A stretch of 64,000 nucleotides of DNA from Dyadobacter alkalitolerans DSM 23607 (GTDB taxonomy: Bacteria; Bacteroidota; Bacteroidia; Cytophagales; Spirosomataceae): the NCBI RefSeq assembly GCF_000428845.1, contig NZ_AUAS01000009.1, forward strand, positions 124,001 through 188,000, given 5' to 3'. The position numbers were made by a program, and so were the translations under genes. Of the stretch, positions 9,299 through 18,827 are shown piece by piece; position 1 is the first letter of the stretch, and every line of letters starts with the position of its first letter. The notes beneath the pieces were generated by a model. It worked only from the letters and a program-made list of their open reading frames with translations, was not told the origin of the DNA and made no database searches.

Positions 9299-9897
9299 AA
9301 AGAAAAGCCCCAACAGAGGCAAAAAATTTCCTGGCCCCTATTATCCCCAGGTTGAAACCTGGGGCCAATATATGATTCAGCCCGATGGGCTTTGGTTGCC
9401 AGTTATAGGTAAGAAAGCCCATCGGGCTGACCAATAAAATGGCCCCGGGTTTCAACCCGGGGCCAAAAGTTAAAGGAAAAAGAAAAGCTCTGTCAGGGGC
9501 AAAAAATATCCTGCCCCTATGATCCCCAGGTTGAAAGCTGGGGCCAATATATGATTCAGCCCGATGGGCTTTGGTTGCCAGTTGGAAATAAAAAAGCCCA
9601 TCGGGCTGATCAATAAAATTGCCACGGGTTTCAACCCGGGGCCAAAAAGATAAATGAAAAAGAAAAGCCCCATCAGGGGCAAAAGATATCCTGGCCCCTA
9701 TGATCCCCAGGTTGAAAGCTGGGGCCAATATATGATTCAGCCCGATGGGCTCTGGTTGCCAGTTGTAAATAAAAAAGCCCATCGGGCTGATCAATAAAAT
9801 GGCCCCGGGTTTTAACCCGGGGATCGAGAGATAAAGAAAAAAGGAAAGCCCCATCAGGGGCAAAAAATTTCCTGGCCCCAGGTTTCAACCTGTGGAA
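9299..9897. repeat. hairpin-rich tandem array, 180-bp period, 3 full + 1 truncated units
   Basis: The 647-bp gap between the DeoR gene and the isomerase is filled by a tandem array. Units begin at 9301, 9481 and 9661 (exactly 180 bp apart), and a truncated fourth begins near 9842 and ends beside the next gene. Each unit is a large imperfect palindrome: a hairpin CCCCAGGT-TGAA-ACCTGGGG, then AGCCCGATGGGCT, a short centre, AGCCCATCGGGCT, and a hairpin GGCCCCGGGT-TTCA-ACCCGGGGCC. Units differ at scattered bases, some disrupting a stem. The reverse strand is open through the array because 180 is a multiple of three, but the repeated peptide has no family resemblance and I do not call it a gene. 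It may act as a transcription attenuator or be a relic of a mobile hairpin element. Confidence 0.9.
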
Positions 9898-9918
9898 GGA
9901 AATAGCAAAAAAATCAAA

Positions 9919-11331
9919 ATGAGCGAAAAAGGAAGTATAGGGGTCATCATAGGGAACAGGGATTTTTTCCCGGACAGGCTGGTCGCGGAGGCACGTGTGG
10001 AGATTATTGATCTGTTGGCGAAATTGAAGATCAACAGCATTATGCTCGATACCGAGGATACCAAACTTGGGGGCGTCGAGACATTCCAGGATGCGCAAAA
10101 GTGTGCAGCATTGTTCAGAAGACACCGGGACGAAATCATCGGCGTACTCGTCGTTCTGCCCAATTTCGGTGACGAAAGAGGCATTGCAGAAACATTAAAA
10201 CTGGCCGAACTCAATGTGCCGGTGCTGGTGCAAGGCTATCCCGACGACCTGGATAAGCTCGACGTGGCCCGGCGCCGGGATTCCTGGTGCGGGAAGATTT
10301 CTGCTTGTAATAATTTATATCAATTTGGCATCAAATATACGCTGACCACCAAGCATGTGGTGCATCCGTCGGATCCCACTTTTGTGAAAGACCTTTTGGA
10401 TTTTACGGCCGTTTGCCGTGTTACCAAGGGTTTGCGCAATGTTCGTATCGGCGCTATCGGAGCACGTCCCGGAGGATTCAACACCGTCCGTTACAGCGAG
10501 AAAATACTGCAAAGAAACGGTATTTCCGTTGTGACGGTCGACCTCTCGGAGATTTTGGGTAATGCCAACAAGCTCACTGCTCAGGATGCAAGCGTGCAGC
10601 AGCGTTTGCAGCGAATCCGGGACTATGCTTCTACGGGCCTGACGCCCAATGAAGCATTGATCCAGATGGCAAAGCTCGATGTGGTGCTGTCGGATTTTAT
10701 GCAGGAAAATGCGCTGGACGCAACGGCCATCCAGTGCTGGACTTCGGTGCAGAAAAATTATGGCTGCAACGTGTGTACGAGCATGAGCATTATGAGCGAA
10801 AATATGCTCCCGAGCGGCTGTGAAGTGGATGTAACCGGAACATTGAGCATGTACGCGCTGCAACTTGCATCCGGCTCGCCGAGCGCACTCGTAGATTGGA
10901 ATAACAATTACGCAGATGACGATAATAAGTGCGTGCTTTTCCACTGCGGAAACTGGGCCAAATCCTTCCTGCCGGATATTGAGATCAGCACCGCGCCGAT
11001 TTTAGGAACGTCTGTGGGAGAGGAAAATACATATGGCGCATTGTCGGGGCGCACGCCTGCTATGCCACTTACATTCGGGCGCATCAGTACGGACGATCCG
11101 CGCGGCGTGATGAAGGCATATATTGGTGAGGGCCGGCTAACAGATGATACATTAAAAACATTTGGTAACCGGGCCGTAGCCGAAATCCCGAACCTGCAAA
11201 ATTTAATGCAATACATCTGCCGCAATGGTTTTGAACACCATGTGGTGATGAACGCATCCAAAACAGCAGGCATTCTCAAAGAAGCATTAGGCAATTATAT
11301 GGGCTGGGAAGTGCAGCTTTTTGATAATTAG
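9919..11331 (+). CDS. L-fucose/L-arabinose isomerase-family sugar isomerase
   Basis: A sugar isomerase-like enzyme of about 470 residues in the FucI/AraA fold, which interconverts aldoses and ketoses with a divalent metal. Support: VLVVLPNFGDERGIAETLKLAELNVPVLVQGYP in the N-terminal Rossmann-like part, and the metal-site half with SMSENMLPSGCEVDVTG-like sequence (Glu in MSENMLPSG, Asp in CEVDVTG) and the His of LFHCGNWAKSF. I use the ATG at 9919; a GTG at 9892 in frame lies in the tail of the hairpin array and is unlikely. It heads an operon with two transketolase subunits 13 and 21 bases on. Substrate is unknown: fucose, arabinose, apiose or another pentose or deoxysugar would fit. Confidence 0.8.
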   Translation: MSEKGSIGVIIGNRDFFPDRLVAEARVEIIDLLAKLKINSIMLDTEDTKLGGVETFQDAQKCAALFRRHRDEIIGVLVVLPNFGDERGIAETLKLAELNVPVLVQGYPDDLDKLDVARRRDSWCGKISACNNLYQFGIKYTLTTKHVVHPSDPTFVKDLLDFTAVCRVTKGLRNVRIGAIGARPGGFNTVRYSEKILQRNGISVVTVDLSEILGNANKLTAQDASVQQRLQRIRDYASTGLTPNEALIQMAKLDVVLSDFMQENALDATAIQCWTSVQKNYGCNVCTSMSIMSENMLPSGCEVDVTGTLSMYALQLASGSPSALVDWNNNYADDDNKCVLFHCGNWAKSFLPDIEISTAPILGTSVGEENTYGALSGRTPAMPLTFGRISTDDPRGVMKAYIGEGRLTDDTLKTFGNRAVAEIPNLQNLMQYICRNGFEHHVVMNASKTAGILKEALGNYMGWEVQLFDN

Positions 11332-11344
11332 TAGTCAAGGAACC

Positions 11345-12178
11345 ATGTCGGAAAAGGAGTTAGCGCAGAAATCGGTGGAGTACCGGAAGAAAATCCTCAA
11401 ATACATTTACCAGGCCAAAGCCGGGCACACCGGCGGCAGCCTGTCGTGTATTGATATCCTGAATGTGCTTTACAACCACACGATGCAGGTGGACGCAACC
11501 AATTTCACTTCTCCCGACCGCGACCGTTACATTCAAAGCAAAGGGCATACCGTGGAAGCATTATATGTTGTGCTGGCTTCCCGGGGCTTTTTTCCGGAAT
11601 CCGATCTGGAAACACTTTGCCAATATCAATCGCATTACATCGGACATCCCACGCGCAAAGTGCATGGCGTTGAGCAAAATACGGGTGCGTTGGGCCATGG
11701 ACTTTCGCTGAGCGTAGGCACTGCGATTGCCGGGAAACTGGATAAAAAAGATTACCGCGTTTTCACGGTTTTGGGCGACGGCGAACTGCCCGAAGGTTCG
11801 AACTGGGAGGCAGCATTGTCGGCAGCGCACTATAAGCTCGATAACCTGTGCGCGATTTTGGATAAAAATACATTGCAAATCTCGGGGCCGACGGCCGATG
11901 TGCTGAATACCGACCCGGTCGATAAAAAATTTGAGGCTTTTGGCTGGGAAGTGCGGCATGTGGATGGGCATGATATCAAACAATTGACAGAGGCATTTGA
12001 TGCGCTGCCTTTTGTAAAGGGCAAGCCAAGCCTCATCATTGCACATACGGTAAAGGGTAAGGGCATCAGTTTCATGGAAAATCAGCTCAAATGGCACCAT
12101 GGCGTTCCAGACCCCAAGCAGTACGCGGATGCCGTGCAGGAACTCGATTTGTATGGAGAAACGCTGGCTTCGGCTTAA
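11345..12178 (+). CDS. transketolase, N-terminal (TPP-binding) subunit
   Basis: The N-terminal half of a split transketolase (277 residues). It binds thiamine diphosphate and joins with the C-terminal subunit encoded next to move two-carbon ketol units between sugars. The TPP motif begins with GDGELPEGSNWEAA and ends near LDNLCAILDKN; AKAGHTGGSLSCIDILNVLY and KGKGISFMENQLKWHHGVP are also typical. I chose ATG 11345 (MSEKELAQ), since an upstream TTG overlaps the isomerase stop. Split transketolases occur both in central metabolism and in dedicated catabolic clusters, for example apulose-4-phosphate and sulfosugar pathways. The linkage to an isomerase and an ABC importer favours a dedicated catabolic role here. 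Confidence 0.92.
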   Translation: MSEKELAQKSVEYRKKILKYIYQAKAGHTGGSLSCIDILNVLYNHTMQVDATNFTSPDRDRYIQSKGHTVEALYVVLASRGFFPESDLETLCQYQSHYIGHPTRKVHGVEQNTGALGHGLSLSVGTAIAGKLDKKDYRVFTVLGDGELPEGSNWEAALSAAHYKLDNLCAILDKNTLQISGPTADVLNTDPVDKKFEAFGWEVRHVDGHDIKQLTEAFDALPFVKGKPSLIIAHTVKGKGISFMENQLKWHHGVPDPKQYADAVQELDLYGETLASA

Positions 12179-12199
12179 AATAAGAGATTGATAATCAAA

Positions 12200-13174
12200 A
12201 TGGATAGCACGGTGGATGCGACTATTGACAACATTGCGGTTGCGCAACAGACCAACCTGGAAGTTTTTTCCGGTGTTTTGCAGCTGCTGGCAGAGACGGA
12301 CAAGGACATTATCGTCGTAACCAGCGACTCGCGCGGGTCGGGGAAACTTGTTCCTTTTGGCCAGAAATTCCCGGAGCAGATCATTGAGGTTGGCATTGCG
12401 GAGCAAAATCTTGTAGGAGTCGCGGCCGGCATTGCCTCGACTGGAAAAAAGGTGTTTGCAGTTTCGCCAGCTTGTTTTCTCACAGCCCGCGCTTTGGAAC
12501 AGATCAAAAATGACGTTGCTTATTCCAATAATCCCGTAACGCTCGTGGGCATCAGTGCCGGTGTGAGTTATGGGGCATTAGGCTCTACGCACCACAGTTT
12601 GCACGATTTTGCCGTGTTAAGGACCATTCATAACCTCATGATCGTGGCCCCGGCGGACAATTTTGAAGCGGAACAGGCCGTCAAACTCGCAGCAGAAACC
12701 GACCTGCCGGTTTACATCCGTTTTGGCAAAAAATCAATGCCTTTACTGTCTGCCGAAAAATCATTTGAATTTGGAAAAGGCCGCATAATCCGTGTGGGAA
12801 GCGACCTCACGATCGTTGCCACGGGTGAAACCGTAGAACATGCCTGCGCCGCAGCACAAAACCTCGAACAGGAATTTAACCTTACTGCGACCATTGTAAG
12901 TATGCACACGATCAAGCCTTTGGATTACAATCTGTTAGCTGAAACTGCTGCTTCGGGAAAACCCATCATTACTGTGGAAGAGCACAGTGTGTATGGCGGG
13001 TTAGGAGAGGCTTGCGCTTCATTTTTATTCCAGAATAACTTCCGTAACCCTTTCAAAATTATGGGTATACCCGATGAATATACGGTTACAGGCTCCCAGC
13101 AGGAGATCTTTAATCATTATGGGATTTCGAAAGAGGGTATCACGCAGGCTGCACTTACCCTTTTGGAGGAATAA
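12200..13174 (+). CDS. transketolase, C-terminal (pyrimidine-binding) subunit
   Basis: The C-terminal half of the split transketolase (324 residues). It holds the pyrimidine-binding domain with the cofactor-activating Glu in IIEVGIAEQNLVGVAAGIAS, and the typical TLVGISAGVSYGALGSTHHSLHDFA and VYIRFGKK strands. The third domain ends in SKPIITVEEHSVYGGLGEA-like sequence. ATG 12200 (MDSTVDATIDN) is preferred over an in-frame TTG at 12188. It lies 21 bases after the N-terminal subunit, so equal expression of the two halves is likely. It acts in the cytoplasm as an alpha2-beta2-type assembly by family knowledge. Confidence 0.92.
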   Translation: MDSTVDATIDNIAVAQQTNLEVFSGVLQLLAETDKDIIVVTSDSRGSGKLVPFGQKFPEQIIEVGIAEQNLVGVAAGIASTGKKVFAVSPACFLTARALEQIKNDVAYSNNPVTLVGISAGVSYGALGSTHHSLHDFAVLRTIHNLMIVAPADNFEAEQAVKLAAETDLPVYIRFGKKSMPLLSAEKSFEFGKGRIIRVGSDLTIVATGETVEHACAAAQNLEQEFNLTATIVSMHTIKPLDYNLLAETAASGKPIITVEEHSVYGGLGEACASFLFQNNFRNPFKIMGIPDEYTVTGSQQEIFNHYGISKEGITQAALTLLEE

Positions 13175-13258
13175 ATAAAATCAGGTAGGGGTAAAGTTTT
13201 CCGTGATAAGTCAGGAAATAAGCCGCTTCTTTCAAATATGCTAAATCGCGAATTTTTT

Positions 13259-14668
13259 ATGAAGTTGTCAAGATACATTGCCATATCTGCCTTAATGTTC
13301 GGGTTTTCGTTAGCCAAAGCCCAGCCCGCTGCTCAAAAGCACAGGGTTTTGATTTTGACAGACATTGAAAATGAACCTGATGACACACAATCCATGGTGC
13401 GTTTTCTTACTTATTCCAATCACTGGGATGTGGAAGGATTGATCGCGACGACTTCCATACATCAGCAAAAACGGATCGCTCCTGAAAAAATCAAACAGTT
13501 GATAAACGCTTATGGCAAAGTCAGGAACAACCTGTTGCTGCACGAGAAAGGTTTTCCCGAAACAGCATATCTCCTCAGCATTACCAAAAGCAGTTTTCCC
13601 GAATTTGGCCTGAATGCGGTGGGCAAAGGGAAAGACTCTGAGGGCTCCGAGTGGATCATTAAAGTGGTTGATAAAAAAGATGACCGGCCGGTCTGGATTC
13701 CCGTTTGGGGCGGGGCCAATTGTCTTGCACAGGCGCTTTGGAAAGTAAAGATGACGCGCTCGCCTGAAGATCTTAAAAAGTTTGTCTCCAAAATCCGGAT
13801 GTACACCATTTCGGACCAGGACGATACCGGGCCATGGATCCGGAAGAATTTTCCTGATCTGTTCTACGTCGGCAGTCCTGGCTACCATGCCGCTGGCGCT
13901 TACCATTATGCAACCTGGTCGGGCATTAGCGGTGATAAGTTTCACGGCCGGTTCGCAGGCGCCAATTTTACCATTGTGGACAATCCCTGGCTCGACGAAA
14001 ACGTGCGGAACCACGGGCCGCTGGGCGCAGAATATCCGTTCACAAAGTTCCTGATGGAAGGCGACACTCCCTCATTTTTAGGGCTGATTAACAACGGTTT
14101 AAATGATCCCGAACATCCTGAATACGGAGGATGGGGTGGCCGGTATGAACTCTACACGCCGCATACGCTGAAATATTTTTATGAGCCCGAAACCCGCCCC
14201 ATCTACACCGATGCCATGGACGAAGTGAAGGGCGTTGACAGCTTGTTTCACACCAGCAATAAGGCAACATTATGGAGATGGCGGGAAGCTTTTCAGCACG
14301 ATTTTGCAGCGCGGATGGATTGGACAATCAAACCTTACAAAGAAGCAAATCATCCACCCAAAGCAACATTGAAGCATGCAAACGCCATCAAAGCCAAAAC
14401 CGGCGAGAAAGTAACATTAAGCGCCGAGGGTTCCGAGGATCCGGATGGAAACGAGCTTACTTACCAATGGATCTACTATCCAGAGCCCGGCTCTTATAAT
14501 CAGAAAGACCCGCTGGGAATCAACAATTGGCAAGCTAAAAACACATTTTTTACGGCTCCTAAGGTTGAAAAACCGGAGACGATCCACATTATCCTGGCCG
14601 TAACGGACAAAGGCGTTCCGGCGCTGACGCGTTATCAGCGTGTGATCGTAACAGTTTATCCTGAGTAA
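13259..14668 (+). CDS. secreted DUF1593 / Sde182-type nucleoside-hydrolase-like protein
   Basis: A secreted protein of 469 residues (signal [22 protein letters not shown]). The N-terminal domain of about 300 residues is DUF1593, a nucleoside-hydrolase-like fold: the opening [20 protein letters not shown] mirrors the calcium-binding Asp cluster of nucleoside hydrolases, and [16 protein letters not shown] is also typical. A C-terminal beta-sandwich of about 95 residues follows ([25 protein letters not shown]). A homologue is known as cellulose-binding protein Sde182; enzymatic activity is not established. ATG 13259 is chosen for the signal peptide. It sits between the transketolase and ABC importer genes, 84 bases after the former, so it may release a sugar that the importer takes up. 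Confidence 0.85.
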   Translation: MKLSRYIAISALMFGFSLAKAQPAAQKHRVLILTDIENEPDDTQSMVRFLTYSNHWDVEGLIATTSIHQQKRIAPEKIKQLINAYGKVRNNLLLHEKGFPETAYLLSITKSSFPEFGLNAVGKGKDSEGSEWIIKVVDKKDDRPVWIPVWGGANCLAQALWKVKMTRSPEDLKKFVSKIRMYTISDQDDTGPWIRKNFPDLFYVGSPGYHAAGAYHYATWSGISGDKFHGRFAGANFTIVDNPWLDENVRNHGPLGAEYPFTKFLMEGDTPSFLGLINNGLNDPEHPEYGGWGGRYELYTPHTLKYFYEPETRPIYTDAMDEVKGVDSLFHTSNKATLWRWREAFQHDFAARMDWTIKPYKEANHPPKATLKHANAIKAKTGEKVTLSAEGSEDPDGNELTYQWIYYPEPGSYNQKDPLGINNWQAKNTFFTAPKVEKPETIHIILAVTDKGVPALTRYQRVIVTVYPE

Positions 14669-14680
14669 CCGGAGCCGTTT

Positions 14681-15628
14681 ATGAGTTTGATCAAAACATT
14701 CAGCATTCTATTTTACGCCATCATTGCGCTGGCGGGCTGCCAATCCAAAAACGGTGCCGACGAGCCCAAGAAAATGGCGATCGTCGTTTCTACATTGAAT
14801 AACCCGTGGTTTGTGTTTCTGGCGGAAAGGGCGCAGGCGAAAGCGAAGGAATTGGGTTACGAATCAAAGGTCTTTGATTCCCAAAACAATACATCGCTCG
14901 AAACGGATCATTTCGAAAATGCAATGGCGAGCGGTTATGACGCGATTTTATTCAATCCCACAGACGCGGACGGCTCCATTGTGAATGTAAAAAATGCCAC
15001 AGCAGCGGGCGTTCCTGTTTTTTGCATGGACAGGGAAGTGAATTCCAACGAGGCTGCGACCTCTCAGATTTTATCCGACAGCTATTCGGGATGCGTGGCG
15101 ATTGCCCGTTATTTTGTGGAAACATTGAATAAAAAAGGAAAATACGTCGAGATTCTTGGCATGGTGGGCGATAACAACACCTGGAACCGCTCCAAGGGCT
15201 TTCACAGCGTGGTGGACCATTATCCCGATTTGAAAATGGTGGCCCAGCAAAGCGCCGATTTCGACAGAAACAAAGCGATGGAAGTCCTCGAATCGATTTT
15301 ACAGGCTCATCCCGACATTGATGCGGTCTTTTGTGGCAACGATGCCATGGCTATGGGCGCTTATCAGGCCCTCGTCGCTGCCGGAAAATCGGATAAGGTG
15401 AAAGTTTTCGGGTTTGATGGTGCCGAAGATGTTGTCAATTCTATCAAGGATGGAAAAATCCTGGCGACGGGCATGCAGTTTCCCGAGGTAATGGCCCAGA
15501 CGGCCGCCAATTTTGCTGACGAATATTTCAAAGGTAAGCGCGATTTTCCAAGGAAAATGCCTGTGGCTGTGGAGCTGGTGGTGAAGGATAACATTGAAAA
15601 TTACGCCGCCTACGGCAAAAAGGAATAG
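14681..15628 (+). CDS. ribose-type ABC transporter substrate-binding lipoprotein
   Basis: A periplasmic sugar-binding protein of the RbsB type (315 residues), anchored as a lipoprotein: the lipobox LAGC places the lipidated Cys at about residue 19. The fold signature is good: [41 protein letters not shown], a hinge near [19 protein letters not shown] and [18 protein letters not shown]. It delivers a monosaccharide to the permease encoded at 17795. It begins 12 bases after the DUF1593 gene and ends 2 bases before DUF2291, so it is one operon. The ligand could be any pentose or related sugar; ribose is only the family name. Confidence 0.9.
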   Translation: MSLIKTFSILFYAIIALAGCQSKNGADEPKKMAIVVSTLNNPWFVFLAERAQAKAKELGYESKVFDSQNNTSLETDHFENAMASGYDAILFNPTDADGSIVNVKNATAAGVPVFCMDREVNSNEAATSQILSDSYSGCVAIARYFVETLNKKGKYVEILGMVGDNNTWNRSKGFHSVVDHYPDLKMVAQQSADFDRNKAMEVLESILQAHPDIDAVFCGNDAMAMGAYQALVAAGKSDKVKVFGFDGAEDVVNSIKDGKILATGMQFPEVMAQTAANFADEYFKGKRDFPRKMPVAVELVVKDNIENYAAYGKKE

Positions 15629-15630
15629 CA

Positions 15631-16260
15631 ATGAATAAAATGGTCCGATATGGTGTGTTCCTGCTGGTTGTGGCTTTCCTGGCTTATCATTCTGTGTATT
15701 TCAAAAAGCTGGATGACGTAAAAGCGGGAACGGCCACATTCAATGCTGCCAGTTATGCGGAAGAATTCTGGTCAAAAAAACTGACGCCCGCACTGACGAA
15801 CTCGGTGGAAGCTGGCCAGCTTTTGTCGCTTTTACGGACCGATAAGAACAAGGCTTTCAAAGATCATGCGCATGCCTTGGGCATCGGTAACATCAAATAT
15901 TTCCTTATTAAAGGCTCCGGAAAAGTGACGGAAGTGCAGGAAAACCAGGTGCTTATCAGGCTGGAATCTGAAAACGAAAAGCCTGAAATGCGGCTTGCCA
16001 CTGAATATGTGTTTGGTAATGCCGTGCGCGATGCTTCCGGGACGATCGATATCAATGAATTCTCAAACTCCATGGATTTCAATAATGTTTCGGCGGAGAT
16101 AAATAAGATTATCCGGGAAAAAGTAATCCCGCCATTTAAATCCAAAGTCAGGAAAGGCGATGTCGTCGAGTTTGCCGGGGCTATCGAGCTGAATCAGGAA
16201 CATTTGAAGCTAAATAACATTGAAATTATTCCCATCAGCTTGACAATAAAGGAATTGTAA
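15631..16260 (+). CDS. DUF2291 family protein of sugar ABC loci
   Basis: A 209-residue protein with one N-terminal membrane segment (about residues 5-21, RYGVFLLVVAFLAYHSVYF) and a mostly beta periplasmic part with FLIKGSGKVTEVQENQVLIRLE and KVRKGDVVEFAGAIELNQEHL. It matches DUF2291, often found beside ribose-type ABC transporters. Function is unknown. It is placed between the binding protein and the ATPase with a 2-base gap upstream and 17 downstream, so it probably assists the importer. Nothing in the sequence suggests catalysis. Confidence 0.8.
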   Translation: MNKMVRYGVFLLVVAFLAYHSVYFKKLDDVKAGTATFNAASYAEEFWSKKLTPALTNSVEAGQLLSLLRTDKNKAFKDHAHALGIGNIKYFLIKGSGKVTEVQENQVLIRLESENEKPEMRLATEYVFGNAVRDASGTIDINEFSNSMDFNNVSAEINKIIREKVIPPFKSKVRKGDVVEFAGAIELNQEHLKLNNIEIIPISLTIKEL

Positions 16261-16277
16261 ACCAATCCAATCTTCCT

Positions 16278-17798
16278 ATGCTGGAAGTCAACAACATAAC
16301 GAAGAGATTCCCCGGCGTCATCGCGCTCGAAAACGTGTGCCTTTCTATTGAAGCTGGCAAGGTTACCGCATTGATCGGTGAGAATGGGGCCGGAAAATCT
16401 ACGTTGATGAAAATCCTTTCCGGCGTTTACCATGATTTTGAAGGGGAAATCCGTTTCAAAGGCGCGCCTGCAAAATTCTCAGGCCCGAAAGACGCACAGC
16501 AAAAAGGCATTGCTATCATCCACCAGGAACTCAACCTGATCCCGTATCTGACCATTACGGAGAACATTTTTCTCGGAAGGGAAATGCTCACGCAGTTCGG
16601 GACGATTGATAAAACGCGGATGCGCAAAAAAACGCAGGAACTGCTCGACAGGCTGAAACTCAAAGTAAAGCCCGAAACGCAGGTGGTGAAACTGAAAGTG
16701 GGACAACAACAAATCGTAGAAATCGCCAAATCCCTGCTCACAGACGCGGAACTAATCATTATGGATGAGCCAACTTCCGCTATAACAGGCAGCGAAGTGG
16801 ATCTGCTTTTTGATATCATTGAAAACCTCCGCGCAGAAGGCAAAGCGATCATTTATGTTTCCCACAAGCTGGACGAACTGTTTCGGATTGCAGATAATTA
16901 TGTGGTGTTAAGGGACGGGAAATCCATCGAATCCGGGTCTATGGCCGGCATCACACAGGATCAGCTCATTGCGAAAATGGTGGGCCGGAAGATCGAAATC
17001 ATGCGCAAAAGCACGGGCGAGGCGAAATGTGAGACATTGTTGGAAGTCCGAAACCTGACATTGAAACATCCCATCCGGCCGAAAGAGGATTTGTTGAAGA
17101 ACATTTCATTTGAAATCTGCAAAGGCGAGATCGTGGGCATTTTTGGTTTGATGGGTGCGGGAAGGACAGAGTTGCTGGAAACGATTTTTGGTTTGCACGC
17201 CGGCGGCATCAGCGGCCATATCCTGATGGAAGGAACAGAACTGAAATGCGCGTCGCCCTCGGAAGCCATCGCAGCCGGACTCGCCCTGGTGCCAGAGGAT
17301 CGCAAAAAGGACGGGTTAGTGCTCGGTCTGGACGTAAAAACGAACATCAGCCTCACCACGCTTGCAGACCTTGAAAAACTGGGCACATTAAGCGACGCGA
17401 AAGAAGCTGCGCTGGCGGATAAATACATCAGCGAGCTCAAAATAAAAACATCTTCCCAAAAACAAAAAGCAAATAACCTGAGCGGCGGTAACCAGCAAAA
17501 GATTGTCCTCGCCAAATGGCTGGCCACAAAACCCAAGCTGCTCCTGCTCGATGAACCAACGCGCGGGATCGATATCAATGCCAAAAATGAAATTTACAAA
17601 CTAATCATCAAACTCGCTGAAGAAGGCCTAGGCATCATAGTCGTTTCCTCCGAACTGCCCGAAATCCTGGCCGTTTCCGACCGCGTGCTTGTGATGGCGG
17701 AAGGTGCATTAACAGCTGGTTTCTCCATTGCAGAAGCCACCGAAGATTCCATTTTGCGGGCCGCAATCCCGCAAGCCAATTTTGAAAAACAAGCATGA
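16278..17798 (+). CDS. sugar ABC transporter ATP-binding protein (RbsA/MglA type)
   Basis: A 506-residue double ATPase energising sugar import. The first domain is intact: Walker A GENGAGKST, Q-loop in HQELNLIP, a signature region LKVGQQQIVEIAKS (a non-canonical LSGGQ) and Walker B LIIMDEPTSA. The second has the degenerate P-loop GLMGAGRTELL typical of the family, the signature LSGGNQQKIVLAKW and Walker B LLLLDEPTRGID. Two complete modules and a length near 500 are normal for RbsA/MglA/XylG. The stop overlaps the permease start by 4 bases. It works on the inner face of the cytoplasmic membrane. Confidence 0.95.
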   Translation: MLEVNNITKRFPGVIALENVCLSIEAGKVTALIGENGAGKSTLMKILSGVYHDFEGEIRFKGAPAKFSGPKDAQQKGIAIIHQELNLIPYLTITENIFLGREMLTQFGTIDKTRMRKKTQELLDRLKLKVKPETQVVKLKVGQQQIVEIAKSLLTDAELIIMDEPTSAITGSEVDLLFDIIENLRAEGKAIIYVSHKLDELFRIADNYVVLRDGKSIESGSMAGITQDQLIAKMVGRKIEIMRKSTGEAKCETLLEVRNLTLKHPIRPKEDLLKNISFEICKGEIVGIFGLMGAGRTELLETIFGLHAGGISGHILMEGTELKCASPSEAIAAGLALVPEDRKKDGLVLGLDVKTNISLTTLADLEKLGTLSDAKEAALADKYISELKIKTSSQKQKANNLSGGNQQKIVLAKWLATKPKLLLLDEPTRGIDINAKNEIYKLIIKLAEEGLGIIVVSSELPEILAVSDRVLVMAEGALTAGFSIAEATEDSILRAAIPQANFEKQA

Positions 17799-18769
17799 AC
17801 ATAGCATTAGACCGATCCAAATTACTGCGTTTCCAGTCCCTTATTGCACTCTTTCTGCTTTGTCTGGGCCTGAGTATTTTGTCGGACAAGTTCCTCAGCG
17901 TTTCCAACCTCTGGAACGTCATGCGGCAGATCTCGGTGAATATTTGTATCTCAACGGGCATGACGCTGATTGTGCTGACGGCTGGAATTGATTTGTCAGT
18001 AGGTTCTGTATTAGCGCTTTGTGGGGCCATCACGGCCGGTTTGCTGAAAAACGGCATCGAATTGCCCAATAGCAATCTGTACATTGGCTTCACAATTCTG
18101 GGTGCCATCCTTGCCGGGATGCTTACCGGCTCGGCATTGGGCGCATTCAGCGGCTGGACGATCACCAAATTCAATGTGCCGCCATTCGTTGCAACATTGG
18201 CCATGCTCACTGTCGCGCGCGGACTTACTATGCTCTGGACACAAGGGTTTCCGATCAGCGGGCTGGGGGATACATTTTTGTATTTCGGAACTGGCTGGTT
18301 ATTAGGCATCCCTGTGCCGGTCTGGATATCAGCGATCATTGTGGCTATCGCGGTTTTTGTCACAAATAAAACCCGGCTCGGACGTTACATTTATGCCATT
18401 GGCGGCAATGAAAGCGCTTCGCGACTGTCTGGTATCCAGGTTAATAAGGTCAAAATTATCGTTTACACCATTGCAGGGGCCCTGGCTGCTGTTGGGGGCA
18501 TCATGGTAACTTCTCGTCTTGATTCTGCACAGCCTAATGCGGGCATCAGCTATGAGCTGGACTCCATTGCTGCGGTGGTGATTGGCGGCACTTCGCTGTC
18601 GGGTGGCCGGGGCAGCATTCTGGGGACGGTTCAGGGTGCCATCATCATTGGTGTACTTAATAATGGTCTCGTATTGCTGAATGTGTCGCCTTTCTGGCAA
18701 CAAATTGTCAAAGGCCTGGTGATCCTGATCGCTGTCATTATCGATAAGTCAGGCTCTAAAAATGATTGA
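17795..18769 (+). CDS. sugar ABC transporter permease (RbsC type)
   Basis: A membrane permease of 324 residues with eight or more hydrophobic segments. Family signatures are present: ICISTGMTLIVLTAGIDLSVGSVLAL, GWTITKFNVPPFVATLAMLTVARGL, the GRYIYAIGGNESASRLSGI loop that contacts the ATPase, and IAAVVIGGTSLSGGRGSI. It forms the translocation pathway as a homodimer with the RbsA-type ATPase. It overlaps that gene by 4 bases and ends 58 bases before the fructose-bisphosphatase gene. Confidence 0.95.
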   Translation: MNIALDRSKLLRFQSLIALFLLCLGLSILSDKFLSVSNLWNVMRQISVNICISTGMTLIVLTAGIDLSVGSVLALCGAITAGLLKNGIELPNSNLYIGFTILGAILAGMLTGSALGAFSGWTITKFNVPPFVATLAMLTVARGLTMLWTQGFPISGLGDTFLYFGTGWLLGIPVPVWISAIIVAIAVFVTNKTRLGRYIYAIGGNESASRLSGIQVNKVKIIVYTIAGALAAVGGIMVTSRLDSAQPNAGISYELDSIAAVVIGGTSLSGGRGSILGTVQGAIIIGVLNNGLVLLNVSPFWQQIVKGLVILIAVIIDKSGSKND

Positions 18770-18827
18770 ATTTTAAATCCTGCCGCATAAGTTCTCAACA
18801 TTAGTCCATCTACTAATTTATCAGATT

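Noticed and set aside
9258..9863. Reverse-strand open frame across the first hairpin array, a repeated 60-residue peptide
   Set aside because: The frame is open only because 180 is a multiple of three; the peptide simply reflects the DNA hairpins and has no fold or family features.
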